From Eubacteriaceae bacterium (lineage in GTDB: Bacteria; Bacillota; Clostridia; Lachnospirales; Lachnospiraceae), in NCBI GenBank assembly GCA_910574895.1, contig CAJTDQ010000001.1:434001-498000 (forward strand): a DNA stretch of 64,000 nucleotides, given 5' to 3'. Of this stretch, positions 16,154 through 25,446 are shown one piece after another. Position 1 is the stretch's first letter; each line of letters begins with the position of its first letter. The notes beneath the pieces were generated by a model. That model saw only the letters and a list, made by a program, of their open reading frames with translations. It was not told the DNA's origin and did no database searches. Made by a program: the position numbers and the translations under genes.

Positions 16154-19100
16154 TTATTTATAATTTTTATCACTTTCCAACTGTTCCGGTTCAAATCCAA
16201 TGTCAACTGCCTGACCGATATTATTTAAGTTTGCATCCAGTTTAATGGCTATCAATGAATACAATTTGCACTCAGCATGAAGATTGTTTAAATATCCATG
16301 ACTGTTCCTGTACAAATTAATATCAGTATTTGTAATTGCACCATCTGTCAGACCAGATAAATTCAGTCCAAAATCAAACCTGCTTACATTGTCAAAAGAA
16401 TAAGAACGGATAATATTTCCAAGAGACACATCTTCTATAGCTCCACTATTACTGCTGTCTAAAATTTTATCTCTTATGCTGTCGGACATATTCAATGCAA
16501 AGCATAAATCTGACATAATATTGTTCTGCATTTCTTTATAAGTACGTTTCATATAAAAATCCTTATTTTCCTTAATAGTCTCTGTCTTTTTTGTAGTAGA
16601 CTGTGGTATCCAGAAAAGTACCTTTTTATATTTTGTTGTTGTCACTGTTTTTTCCAACTCGTATTGAATGTTCTTATGAATATATACATGCGTAGGTGTC
16701 ACATAAAAATCTGTAGTAATTTTCTGACTGTCTGATTTCAAACTATAAGATGTTTTTACCTCAGTCTTTGTCTTACTTGTAGACTCTGTTGTTTCTGTTG
16801 TTGTTCCCGGAACCAGTACATTACTGTCTGTTATGCTCTTCATATATGGTACATCTGCATGTACATTTCCATATACTCCTTCTTTCTCTACCTTTAATTT
16901 TGCAGACAATGGAACATCTTTCAGATTAATATCGAACAATCCTAAACTTAATGCAAGACTTGCCTTTGCACTCACATCAAAATTCATGTTTCCTGCTGTC
17001 TCTCCAAAGGCTTTTAATAATGTATCAATACTGCTTACATCAATATATCCACTTCCTTCCGGCTGCATAGAAACTGTTGTTGAATCATATAGTCTGAGAT
17101 AAAATTCGCTGTCTCCAAACTGCCCTTTATAAGAGATATCCTGACCGCTGATATTAAGATTGTCAAATATTTTTGCAATATGAATTTCTTTTCCGCTTAA
17201 GATATCATTCACTCCATCCATATCTGCATACTGTCTGAACATTTCAAGATTAATATCTTTTTCATCTTCTACGATATTAAGCCACTGCAGGACAGGTGTA
17301 ATATCAACATCGTAAATTTTCAAAACAGCATTTATAATTGATGCGACAGAACTATCATCCGACGTTACTTTTAAACCATCAATTTCTACATAAACGGTCT
17401 TATTTTCATATACAACAGATAGTTGTTTCCCACCAATTACAGTCTTCAAAGTGACAGCCGGCTGATTTCTCCATTTTTTCACAAAATCTATTACTGCCTT
17501 TAAGTCTACATATTTTTCGGCATCTGCTATTTCTGTTACTTTTGTATCTATAATCTCTCCCTGAATCATATCATTCACGGAAATTTTCTTTCCTGATACA
17601 GTAATTTTTAATGACGTATCACTATTATAAACAAAGGAAAGTTCTTTACCATCACAACGGAATTGCGAAATTTTACCAAGAATATCCTTCACAGATACTT
17701 CCGTATCAATATTTATTCCATTGTCTTTTAACATAGAAATAATATATGGTAACTCTGTCTTTATATAAACATTTCCTGTATGCAAATATAAATTGCCATT
17801 GAAGTATATTATCTTAGCTGTAAGTTCACTCTGATTGATATTGAACTGAACATCCGCCTCAATTCCTGTAGCATTTAGTAAATCTTCCACACCAAATTGT
17901 TTTAAAACTTCTAAGGCATCTGTTACTTTGCTGTAATCAGTGCTTTCAACTTCAATAGCAGGTGACTGATTATAGATTTCCTGTATATCCAATATCACAT
18001 CCAGCTTTGTATCATTTATTTCTGTTCTAATAGAAATCTGGTCCTTATCAAGACTAATTTCAATCTCCTGCTTATCTGTTAATACTGTTATTACAATCCT
18101 GTCATCTATAATCTGAATGCCTTTTATCTTATCTGTAATCTGAGACAACTCATCATTATTTATAATGCCGGACAAAACTTTACTTATCTTATCGTAAATC
18201 AGGTTAATACCGGATGCATTAATATATAAATTATCTTCCTTTACAGTCGCTGTTATATCAATGCCTTCTATCTGTGTTTTCAATTGACATGCCGGACTCT
18301 CGCCAAATGCAGCTGTTATCTGACCTGTAATTTCATAATCATTCAGCTTTGCCCGGACACCAGCTTTAATACCTTTTGCTTTTATCAGCTGCTCAATTTT
18401 CTGAATGTCGATAATTTCTAACACTTTATTTAAATCAAGATATTTATCATCCTGATATTCTGATTTTTCAATCATTGTTCTATCAAAGAAATCTGCCAGA
18501 ACAATTTTGCCGCTAACTGCTGTATTGCCGATTTTTATCCCATCTAAACTGATCTCATCTCTATGACTTTCCAAAACAGCATTCAGTTTCACATTATTTT
18601 CCCGATACACTATCATAAGTCTGCCATCTTTGAACGTGATATTTTCTATATTTAGCAGCATTGCAAGAGAAATCTGTTCTGTAATATCCTTTCCTGCAAA
18701 TATCTGTTCAAGTTCATATCCGGTATACTTTTTAATAAGATTAAATAATGTTTCCTTTGTTGACTTCAGATAAAACTTACCAAAATGTACATAGATAAAA
18801 TCATCTACATATGTCAGTTCTATGCTCTTATCCTTATAAGGAATAACTATTTTGCATCCATTTACCGATTTATCATAAATAATGTCTGCTGCAATCTGAT
18901 AGTCTCCAAATTTTATATCTGCCTGAAATCCCAACGCTTTGGAATTTTGTATATTACTGATATTATTTTTGATAAGCTGATAAGCATCACCAAAATCAAC
19001 ATACTGCGTCTCATTATCTACAATAATATTCTGATTCTTTGTATTATTTATTTTTGCACTGACATCCAATTGTTTCCCTGAAATCTTTATACCTTTTACT

Positions 19101-22100
19101 GTCACTGTTCTTCCTGTCACAGCGATATCAAGATTGTTGTCTTTCAAACGGTATAAAACTTTCAGTGTTTTTCCATCACATGAGAATGAGCGGACATTCT
19201 GAATCATATCTTTTGCTGACAGTTCTCCTATCATTTGTTCCAGTACTGTAGAGAAATCCTCTGCAAAAACCTTTGAAACATTCTGCTGCTTTAATACCTG
19301 TGATAGAACTTTCTCTAAATCAGACAGTGTGGTTTTTACATGAATATTTGCTGCGTCAACAAAAATCCTGCCATCAATATACTTGATTGTTACCGGAATT
19401 ACAGCCTTTTGGTCTGTAATATTTGTGGAAATTAACAGTGCGACCTTATCTCGATAATCAGCCTTTACATTGGCTTTAATATTCATTCCGGCTATATTTA
19501 AAACAATATCAGTATCAATACCGGTCGATGTAATAATATCTTCTAAACCTAGCTGTTCCAGTACATTGATAATATCAGAAAGTTTTGTATACTCACTACT
19601 GTTTACACTGATAATCGGCGACTTCGTATAAATCTTTTTGATTGTTAATTTTGCATTAAGATTCATGCCAAGTACTGCAGTAGATAACAATAAAGTTTTT
19701 TTCTTTAACTTGATTGTTGCGAGTTGTCCTTTTGCATATTTATATTGAACAATTAAGAAACCTTTTTTATACTGGAACGTTTTTACATTTCCAATAACAT
19801 CTTTGATAGTAAAACGTCCTGCATATTCTTTTATAAGACTTTCAAAGGCATCACCAAAAGACTCTGCCTCAGACAGTGTCTTACTTTTCAGCGGAATACC
19901 TGCTTTTTTCAAAATACCTTTTAGTAACTGATATGTATATTTAGAAGAACCTTTTACGCTGATATTTCCGGATTTTGCATATATCACATCGTTTTTGTAA
20001 ATCAGTGTAATCGGTATCCCTTCAATATTAGTTGTATATTTTATTTGGAAACCTTTATCATAAACTGCCTTCGCTATACCTTTTAATTCAAAACCATTTC
20101 CTGAAATTCTCGTATCTAAAAGAATGCCTTTTGATTTTAATAACTTATAAAGGCTTAATTTCGACAACGATTTCAATATAACCTCAGTACTTACATACCT
20201 CGATTTTTTTACTTTTACTTTCGGATTCTTTTTATACTTTTTTGTTATACGGGCTTTTGCTGTAAAACTCTTTCCCTGATTTATTTTAATGGTATTTTTA
20301 CTTATCGCCAGTTTGAAAGTAAGTTTGTTTATAGATGCCTTAACAATAAGATACCCATCTTTAAAACTTACTGATTTCACATCTTTTAACAACTTTTTAA
20401 TATTGATGTTCCCATCCTTTAATTGCTTAATCGTTTTTGCATACTGTTTTGGTATCAGTTGATTTTTCTTCATGTCGATACCAACCATTACCATCACTTT
20501 TCTAACAGTACTTTCAATATCTTTAAGTTTACATTTAACTCTGATATTTTGTGCGCTGATGTACACAAATTTTCCTACAATAGCCGCATTCAGATTCACA
20601 CCTTCAATCTTTGTCGAAAATTTCAACTTCAAAGGTTCATAACCAAGGACTGCCTTCCCTGAAATTTTCAGGTCCTGTGTTTTCATAGATACTTTAGCTC
20701 CGATGCCTTTTGCCTGTATGGTATCAACCCATGGCTGTATCAATGTAGTGACCTTTGAAATATCGTGAAATCCATTGAACTTAGGAAAATCTGTTTTTGA
20801 TGTAGTTGTTATCTTTGCAGTGACATCACTGTCTGCTAATTTTAATGAAATGTCTGCATATTCAAGATTTACATTCTCATCTTTTAATGCGACTTTTATA
20901 TTTGCCTTAATTCCATCTTTTGAGAATGCCACTTTAATTGCATCTTTGGACTGCTCCATTTTCACATTATTTAACAGTCCGGACACTGTCTTATCATCCA
21001 ATGAAATATGTTTCAGATCTATTTGTGTCAAATAATCTATATTGATTGACTCTGTCTTTGTATCAACTGCTTTACCTATCATTTGGACTGCTTCAAAAAT
21101 ACTGTCAGTTTTCATGGAAACCTTAACATTTCCATATCGCAGATACACTTTTTTATCAGCATACGCAGCAAATAAATTTTTTCCCTTTATTTTAATAATG
21201 CCATTATTGATATCAACAAACATATCCAAATTTAGATTTGTTTTATCTACAACTAAATCCATATGATAGTAAGGCTTATTCGTAAACATGTCTTTAATAT
21301 ATTTGGACATGTCTGTATCTTTCTTTGTCGGCAGATCAGATAATTTGTTTTTATCGTATTTATTTTTAATAAAATCATCTACACTTCCTTCATCCGGCAA
21401 AGCTTTCACTTCACCAAAATCAGAGAATGTTTCTGTAATTTCTCCCTGACAGGTAACATCTCCCACAACTGCAATACTGATATCATAGTTTTCACTATAA
21501 TGAATTACCAAAGGTCTCCACTGCTTATCCATTGTTACCGTGACCTTCACACTATGAAATATCGGATAATCTGACGCACCGCCTTCTGTTCTCATCTGTC
21601 TCTTATAATATACGGTAGATGCATCCGGCTTTAACTCATACTCAAACTTATATTTATCTTTGTCTGTGTCCAGCTTTTTAGACTTTATTATTGTTGTTTT
21701 ATCAATTACATAATTAGTCAGGGCAAATGGTGTCCTTCCATAATTCTGCGAATATGTATCTTTTGAAACTGCTGTAAAATCATCTTCCCATTCAATATCT
21801 TCCATTGATTTTACCTTTTTTGCATTTCTAATAAGTATCGCTCCATCTTTAAACGTACGCTGTTGTCCTGTACTCAATAATGAACTTTCACTTGCTGACT
21901 GTTGTGTAGCATTTCCATTTTTTATAACTTTCCTCGCTGAGATATTCTGGGTATAATTCATAAACAGAACATCTGCTACTGCCGTTCCTTCTGTTTTAGA
22001 AGTCCACGCGTTCATATTTTTTATAACACTCTGGCAGATAGAAATATTCTCTTCCGGTGAATAGTCATCCGGTGTCGAATCATCTTTTGGAATATTCTTG

Positions 22101-22279
22101 TATGTTTCATTTTCTACTACTTTTGTTCTATCTATTGTTTTACTTTCTGTCGTATCTTTGAGAAAAAGGGAATGTACTAAAGTACCGATGATTAATGCCG
22201 CAAACACAAAAAGAATTGCTGCTATTACCTTTTTCTTTTTACTCATAACTTTCTTTTGTTTCTCACTTGTTTTTTTCAC
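16154..22279 (-). CDS. Giant membrane-anchored repeat protein (2041 aa), family not recognised
   Basis: The start is a GTG at 22279, 7 bases after GGGAGG. Residues 1-45 are a basic cytoplasmic start plus one hydrophobic signal-anchor (VIAAILFVFAALIIGTLVHSLFL), so the rest should face outside. Residues about 45-330 are a unique Asp/Lys-rich region. From about 330 to 1750 there are some seven or eight imperfect units, each near 200 residues: a Leu-rich helix plus 'GI..D..I', an alternating-residue beta segment ('TNIEGI.I....Y.D.IYV...NI.VK'), another Leu-rich helix, 'F.YK.GFLIV.Y' and 'KKIY.K.P.I.V..SEY'. The last units are shortened. A different Ser/Thr/Lys-rich C-terminal region ends the protein. 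No LPXTG, catalytic motif or known domain is visible. The alternating beta pattern vaguely recalls LolA/LppX-type lipid-binding folds. Function is unknown. Confidence 0.85.
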   Translation of the reverse strand: MKKTSEKQKKVMSKKKKVIAAILFVFAALIIGTLVHSLFLKDTTESKTIDRTKVVENETYKNIPKDDSTPDDYSPEENISICQSVIKNMNAWTSKTEGTAVADVLFMNYTQNISARKVIKNGNATQQSASESSLLSTGQQRTFKDGAILIRNAKKVKSMEDIEWEDDFTAVSKDTYSQNYGRTPFALTNYVIDKTTIIKSKKLDTDKDKYKFEYELKPDASTVYYKRQMRTEGGASDYPIFHSVKVTVTMDKQWRPLVIHYSENYDISIAVVGDVTCQGEITETFSDFGEVKALPDEGSVDDFIKNKYDKNKLSDLPTKKDTDMSKYIKDMFTNKPYYHMDLVVDKTNLNLDMFVDINNGIIKIKGKNLFAAYADKKVYLRYGNVKVSMKTDSIFEAVQMIGKAVDTKTESINIDYLTQIDLKHISLDDKTVSGLLNNVKMEQSKDAIKVAFSKDGIKANIKVALKDENVNLEYADISLKLADSDVTAKITTTSKTDFPKFNGFHDISKVTTLIQPWVDTIQAKGIGAKVSMKTQDLKISGKAVLGYEPLKLKFSTKIEGVNLNAAIVGKFVYISAQNIRVKCKLKDIESTVRKVMVMVGIDMKKNQLIPKQYAKTIKQLKDGNINIKKLLKDVKSVSFKDGYLIVKASINKLTFKLAISKNTIKINQGKSFTAKARITKKYKKNPKVKVKKSRYVSTEVILKSLSKLSLYKLLKSKGILLDTRISGNGFELKGIAKAVYDKGFQIKYTTNIEGIPITLIYKNDVIYAKSGNISVKGSSKYTYQLLKGILKKAGIPLKSKTLSEAESFGDAFESLIKEYAGRFTIKDVIGNVKTFQYKKGFLIVQYKYAKGQLATIKLKKKTLLLSTAVLGMNLNAKLTIKKIYTKSPIISVNSSEYTKLSDIINVLEQLGLEDIITSTGIDTDIVLNIAGMNIKANVKADYRDKVALLISTNITDQKAVIPVTIKYIDGRIFVDAANIHVKTTLSDLEKVLSQVLKQQNVSKVFAEDFSTVLEQMIGELSAKDMIQNVRSFSCDGKTLKVLYRLKDNNLDIAVTGRTVTVKGIKISGKQLDVSAKINNTKNQNIIVDNETQYVDFGDAYQLIKNNISNIQNSKALGFQADIKFGDYQIAADIIYDKSVNGCKIVIPYKDKSIELTYVDDFIYVHFGKFYLKSTKETLFNLIKKYTGYELEQIFAGKDITEQISLAMLLNIENITFKDGRLMIVYRENNVKLNAVLESHRDEISLDGIKIGNTAVSGKIVLADFFDRTMIEKSEYQDDKYLDLNKVLEIIDIQKIEQLIKAKGIKAGVRAKLNDYEITGQITAAFGESPACQLKTQIEGIDITATVKEDNLYINASGINLIYDKISKVLSGIINNDELSQITDKIKGIQIIDDRIVITVLTDKQEIEISLDKDQISIRTEINDTKLDVILDIQEIYNQSPAIEVESTDYSKVTDALEVLKQFGVEDLLNATGIEADVQFNINQSELTAKIIYFNGNLYLHTGNVYIKTELPYIISMLKDNGINIDTEVSVKDILGKISQFRCDGKELSFVYNSDTSLKITVSGKKISVNDMIQGEIIDTKVTEIADAEKYVDLKAVIDFVKKWRNQPAVTLKTVIGGKQLSVVYENKTVYVEIDGLKVTSDDSSVASIINAVLKIYDVDITPVLQWLNIVEDEKDINLEMFRQYADMDGVNDILSGKEIHIAKIFDNLNISGQDISYKGQFGDSEFYLRLYDSTTVSMQPEGSGYIDVSSIDTLLKAFGETAGNMNFDVSAKASLALSLGLFDINLKDVPLSAKLKVEKEGVYGNVHADVPYMKSITDSNVLVPGTTTETTESTSKTKTEVKTSYSLKSDSQKITTDFYVTPTHVYIHKNIQYELEKTVTTTKYKKVLFWIPQSTTKKTETIKENKDFYMKRTYKEMQNNIMSDLCFALNMSDSIRDKILDSSNSGAIEDVSLGNIIRSYSFDNVSRFDFGLNLSGLTDGAITNTDINLYRNSHGYLNNLHAECKLYSLIAIKLDANLNNIGQAVDIGFEPEQLESDKNYK

Positions 22280-22334
22280 GATCTGCCTCCCAGCACTTCA
22301 ATCACAAATATTATTATGTATTCACAATTTTATA

Positions 22335-22363
22335 ATTTTACTACAATAAAAAATTTTTTTCAA
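22335..22363 (-). promoter_or_regulatory. Sigma-A promoter of the giant repeat-protein gene
   Basis: On the minus strand TTGAAA (+ strand 22358-22363), a 17-base spacer and TAAAAT (22335-22340) lie about 55 bases before the GTG start. Confidence 0.6.
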
Positions 22364-22516
22364 ATTTTTACGACATATATATTTGTTTTTTGTATATACA
22401 TTTTCATTTTTTTTAAAAAACTCTCTCTATCCTTCTCCATGAAATACTTTTACATATATATTTTGTAATTCGACGAAAAAATACATGTAATTCATTTTCA
22501 ATGAATAATGAAAAGA

Positions 22517-22545
22517 TTGAACCGAACCTGTTCCTTTGATATAAT
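22517..22545 (+). promoter_or_regulatory. Sigma-A promoter placed for a leaderless mRNA (DUF5721-type gene)
   Basis: TTGAAC (22517-22522), a 17-base spacer and a perfect TATAAT (22540-22545) are followed, 7 bases later, by the ATG at 22553. No ribosome site lies between. The promoter falls inside the longest open frame (from 22508), which argues that the shorter start is real. Confidence 0.75.
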
Positions 22546-22552
22546 ACTTTTT

Positions 22553-23044
22553 ATGATTAGTTTAAAGGTAAAAGACGTTAATAATTTTATGCACAAACTA
22601 CTAATTTCAGATACTTTTGATAATTTTCTATTATGTGATGGAGAAATCGCTGCTTCGTGTATCATTACATTCAACGGAAGAATTAACCAGAAGTTTTTTG
22701 ATACTGACGAACTTACTTCCCTGACAGATGATTTTGTTTATTGGAGGAATATAAAACACATTGCCTATGAAGCAATTAAAGGAAATAAAGTTCCAAGTAA
22801 GATGAAAATAGTTTTTGCATTATCTAAAACAAAATATGAAGAAACCATTTCTAAATCCGGAATGCATATTACCTCAGACGAGATTGGTGGACTATATATA
22901 CATATTCTCTATGAAGTAGGTCAGATTGAAGTTATTACCGGCACTTCCCTAAATACTTTCACTATGGACAAAACATTAGATGGATATTGGGATAAGACTG
23001 TTACTTCATTCTTTCATCAGCATTTTGATTGTAAAGTACTATAA
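22553..23044 (+). CDS. DUF5721-type protein, function unknown
   Basis: The protein has 163 residues, is cytosolic, and has no signal peptide or membrane span. It matches my recollection of the DUF5721 family of Lachnospiraceae (MISLKVKDVNNFMHKLLISDTFD start, then DGEI, TFNGRINQKFF, KMKIVFALS and MDKTLDGYWD near the end). No enzyme motif is visible; the family has no assigned function that I know. The start at 22553 is chosen because homology to the family begins there and because the promoter -10 lies 7 bases before it. That makes the message leaderless. A compound inverted repeat and terminator follow directly after its stop. Confidence 0.75.
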   Translation: MISLKVKDVNNFMHKLLISDTFDNFLLCDGEIAASCIITFNGRINQKFFDTDELTSLTDDFVYWRNIKHIAYEAIKGNKVPSKMKIVFALSKTKYEETISKSGMHITSDEIGGLYIHILYEVGQIEVITGTSLNTFTMDKTLDGYWDKTVTSFFHQHFDCKVL

Positions 23045-23182
23045 CAGTTCAGCCATCAGCTCGAAAATGCTTCGGATTTCCTTCGCTGATATGGCTTACC
23101 ATATACAAAAAAGAATGGAAATTTAAAGTCCTGCAAGCAGTCCTTTAAATTTCCATTCTTTTTTGTGCATGGCTGAACTGTT
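23043..23182. repeat. Compound nested inverted repeat (about 140 bp) between the DUF5721 gene and htpG
   Basis: The perfect outer arms AACAGTTCAGCCAT (23043-23056) and ATGGCTGAACTGTT (23169-23182) enclose a strong terminator (23107-23164). A second copy of ATGGCT at 23091-23096, next to GCTGAT, can compete for pairing with the left arm. Two mutually exclusive folds are therefore possible. The element could be a long terminator, an attenuator or a small mobile intergenic repeat. Confidence 0.65.
23107..23166 (+). terminator. Strong terminator after the DUF5721-type gene
   Basis: Perfect 22-bp arms lie at 23107-23128 and 23143-23164 around a loop that itself holds CTGCAAGCAG. The right arm ends in six T. 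It isolates the DUF5721 gene from htpG. Confidence 0.85.
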
Positions 23183-23209
23183 TCCAAAATATGAACAAAA
23201 AGTAAATTT

Positions 23210-23236
23210 TTAGCACTCAACTTGATTGAGTGCTAA
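23210..23236. promoter_or_regulatory. CIRCE element (HrcA operator) of htpG
   Basis: TTAGCACTC (23210-23218), 9 bases and GAGTGCTAA (23228-23236) match the CIRCE consensus exactly. HrcA binding here should repress htpG until heat shock or misfolding stress. It sits just upstream of the -35 of the best promoter, which is an unusual position. Confidence 0.95.
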
Positions 23237-23243
23237 TTTCATG

Positions 23244-23271
23244 TTGACATTTTTATTTCTTGCGTTAAAAT
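23244..23271 (+). promoter_or_regulatory. Sigma-A promoter of htpG
   Basis: A perfect TTGACA (23244-23249), a 16-base spacer and TAAAAT (23266-23271) precede the htpG ATG by 67 bases. CIRCE ends 7 bases before the -35. Confidence 0.7.
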
Positions 23272-23338
23272 GACATTGTTGGTGAAATTTACCGCCTAAA
23301 TTTTGTAAATAATTATTTTATATAAAGGAGTGAGCATT

Positions 23339-25327
23339 ATGGCAAAAAACGGAAGTTTATCAATTAACAGCGAAAATATTTTTCCTATCATTAAAAAATG
23401 GCTTTATTCAGACCATGATATCTTTTTTAGAGAATTAGTATCTAATGGTTGTGATGCTATCACCAAATTAAAGAAATTGGATATGATTGGTGAAGCGAAA
23501 GTTGACAGTGATGAGGAGTTCAAGATTCAGGTTCTTGCCAACCCGGAAGAAAAAACATTAACATTTATCGACAACGGTATTGGTATGACTGAGGACGAAG
23601 TTGATGAATACATTAATCAGATTGCTTTCTCTGGTGCTGAAGCCTTTTTGAAACAGTATAAGGATAAAACATCTGAAGACCAGATTATCGGACATTTCGG
23701 ACTTGGTTTCTATTCTGCTTTCATGGTTGCTGACAGAGTTACCATTGAAACATTATCATATAAAGAAGGCGCCAAGGCAGTTCTTTGGGATTGCGAGGAT
23801 GGAACTGAGTTTACCATGAAAGATTCTGATAAAACAGACAGAGGTACCGTCATTACTCTTTACTTAAATGAAGACAGTGTAGAATTCTGTAATCTGTACC
23901 GTGCACAGGAAGTATTAAACAAGTACTGCTCTTTCATGCCGGTAGAAATTTTTGTTTCCGACCCAACTGCTGAAACAGAATATGATACGATTCCGGAAGA
24001 TGAAGTTACGGAAAAAGATACAGTTATAGAACATATTGTAGAACCTGCAAAAACAGAAGAAAAAGAAAACGAAGATGGTACAAAAGAAACTGTTGAGGTT
24101 GAGCCTGAAAAGAATATGGCAAAAATCGTACGCCGCCTAGTAAGTGTCAGCGATACAACTCCTCTTTGGACAAAGCATCCAAATGAATGTACCGACGAAG
24201 AATATCGTGATTTTTATCATCGTGTATTTATGGATTATAAAGAGCCACTTTTCTGGATTCATTTAAATATGGACTATCCATTTAATTTAAAAGGTATTTT
24301 GTACTTCCCTAAAATTAATATGGAATACGAATCCATTGAAGGAACTATAAAATTATATAACAATCAGGTATTTATTGCCGATAATATCAAAGAAGTTATT
24401 CCAGAATTTTTAATGTTACTAAAAGGTGTCATTGACTGTCCTGACCTTCCACTGAATGTGTCACGTTCTGCTCTTCAGAATGACGGATTTGTAAAGAAAA
24501 TTTCTGACTACATTACAAAGAAGGTTGCCGATAAACTTTCCGGAATGTGTAAAACAGATAAAGAAAATTATGAAAAATACTGGGATGATATCAGCCCATT
24601 TATCAAATTTGGCTGCTTAAAAGATGAAAAATTCTGCGAAAAAATGTCAGACTATGTTTTATTTAAAAATTTAGATGACAAATATCTTACATTTACAGAG
24701 GCACTGGAAGAAAATAAAGAAAAACATGAAAACACCATTTTCTATACAAATGATCCTGTACAGCAGAGCCAGTACGTAAATATGTTTAAAGCTGAAGGAA
24801 TTGATGCAGTTATCTTAAAAGATAATATTGACCAGCCGTTTATTTCACAGTTAGAATCTAAAAATGAAGGTGTCAAATTCAAACGTATCGATGATGAGTT
24901 AAGCGATTCCTTTACAGAAGAATTAAGTGAAGATGATGAAAAGACTCTCAAAGAAAAATTATCAGAAACCTTTAAGAAAGCTCTTGGACGTGAAATTGAT
25001 ATCAAAGTCCAGAAATTAAAAGATGAAAAAGTATCTTCCATGATTACTGTATCTGAAGAAACCCGTCGTATGCAGGATATGATGAAGATATACGGCATGG
25101 CAGGCATGGATCCTTCCATGTTTGGCGCCGCCGGAGAAACACTGACATTAAATGCCAACAATGCTTTAGTAAAATATATTGTTGATACTCCGGAAGGTGA
25201 AAATACAGAACTTATCTGTAAACAATTGTATGATTTAGCTTTAATAAGTCATACACCACTCAATCCGGACAGCATGACTGCTTTTATTGAGAGAAGTAAT
25301 AAAATTTTAGAGATATTAACAAAATAG
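23339..25327 (+). CDS. htpG: Molecular chaperone HtpG (Hsp90 family)
   Basis: This 662-aa ATP-driven cytosolic chaperone remodels client proteins after stress. The GHKL ATPase motifs are intact: ELVSNGCDAITKL (about residue 33), DNGIGMTEDEV and GHFGLGFYSAFMVAD. A charged acidic insert (EPAKTEEKENEDGTKETVE, about 235-260) separates the N-terminal from the middle domain. The conserved NVSRSALQ is present in the middle domain. The start is the ATG at 23339, 8 bases after AAAGGAG; the in-frame GTG at 23330 overlaps that site. A CIRCE element upstream predicts HrcA control. Confidence 0.97.
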   Translation: MAKNGSLSINSENIFPIIKKWLYSDHDIFFRELVSNGCDAITKLKKLDMIGEAKVDSDEEFKIQVLANPEEKTLTFIDNGIGMTEDEVDEYINQIAFSGAEAFLKQYKDKTSEDQIIGHFGLGFYSAFMVADRVTIETLSYKEGAKAVLWDCEDGTEFTMKDSDKTDRGTVITLYLNEDSVEFCNLYRAQEVLNKYCSFMPVEIFVSDPTAETEYDTIPEDEVTEKDTVIEHIVEPAKTEEKENEDGTKETVEVEPEKNMAKIVRRLVSVSDTTPLWTKHPNECTDEEYRDFYHRVFMDYKEPLFWIHLNMDYPFNLKGILYFPKINMEYESIEGTIKLYNNQVFIADNIKEVIPEFLMLLKGVIDCPDLPLNVSRSALQNDGFVKKISDYITKKVADKLSGMCKTDKENYEKYWDDISPFIKFGCLKDEKFCEKMSDYVLFKNLDDKYLTFTEALEENKEKHENTIFYTNDPVQQSQYVNMFKAEGIDAVILKDNIDQPFISQLESKNEGVKFKRIDDELSDSFTEELSEDDEKTLKEKLSETFKKALGREIDIKVQKLKDEKVSSMITVSEETRRMQDMMKIYGMAGMDPSMFGAAGETLTLNANNALVKYIVDTPEGENTELICKQLYDLALISHTPLNPDSMTAFIERSNKILEILTK

Positions 25328-25356
25328 AAATTTAATAAAATACAGTGTTACTTGCT

Positions 25357-25407
25357 AAAAAGGTATCAAAACCCTAGATTGAAATTAGGCTTTTGATACC
25401 TTTTTTT
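25357..25407. terminator. Bidirectional terminator between htpG and the beta-CASP nuclease gene
   Basis: The arms AAAAAGGTATCAAAA (25357-25371) and TTTTGATACCTTTTT (25391-25405) are perfect, with CCTA/TAGG pairing inside. T runs occur on both strands, so it serves both convergent genes. Confidence 0.9.
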
Positions 25408-25446
25408 ATTTAAATAGCAATTAATTTTATAAAAATATCTTGCTTT

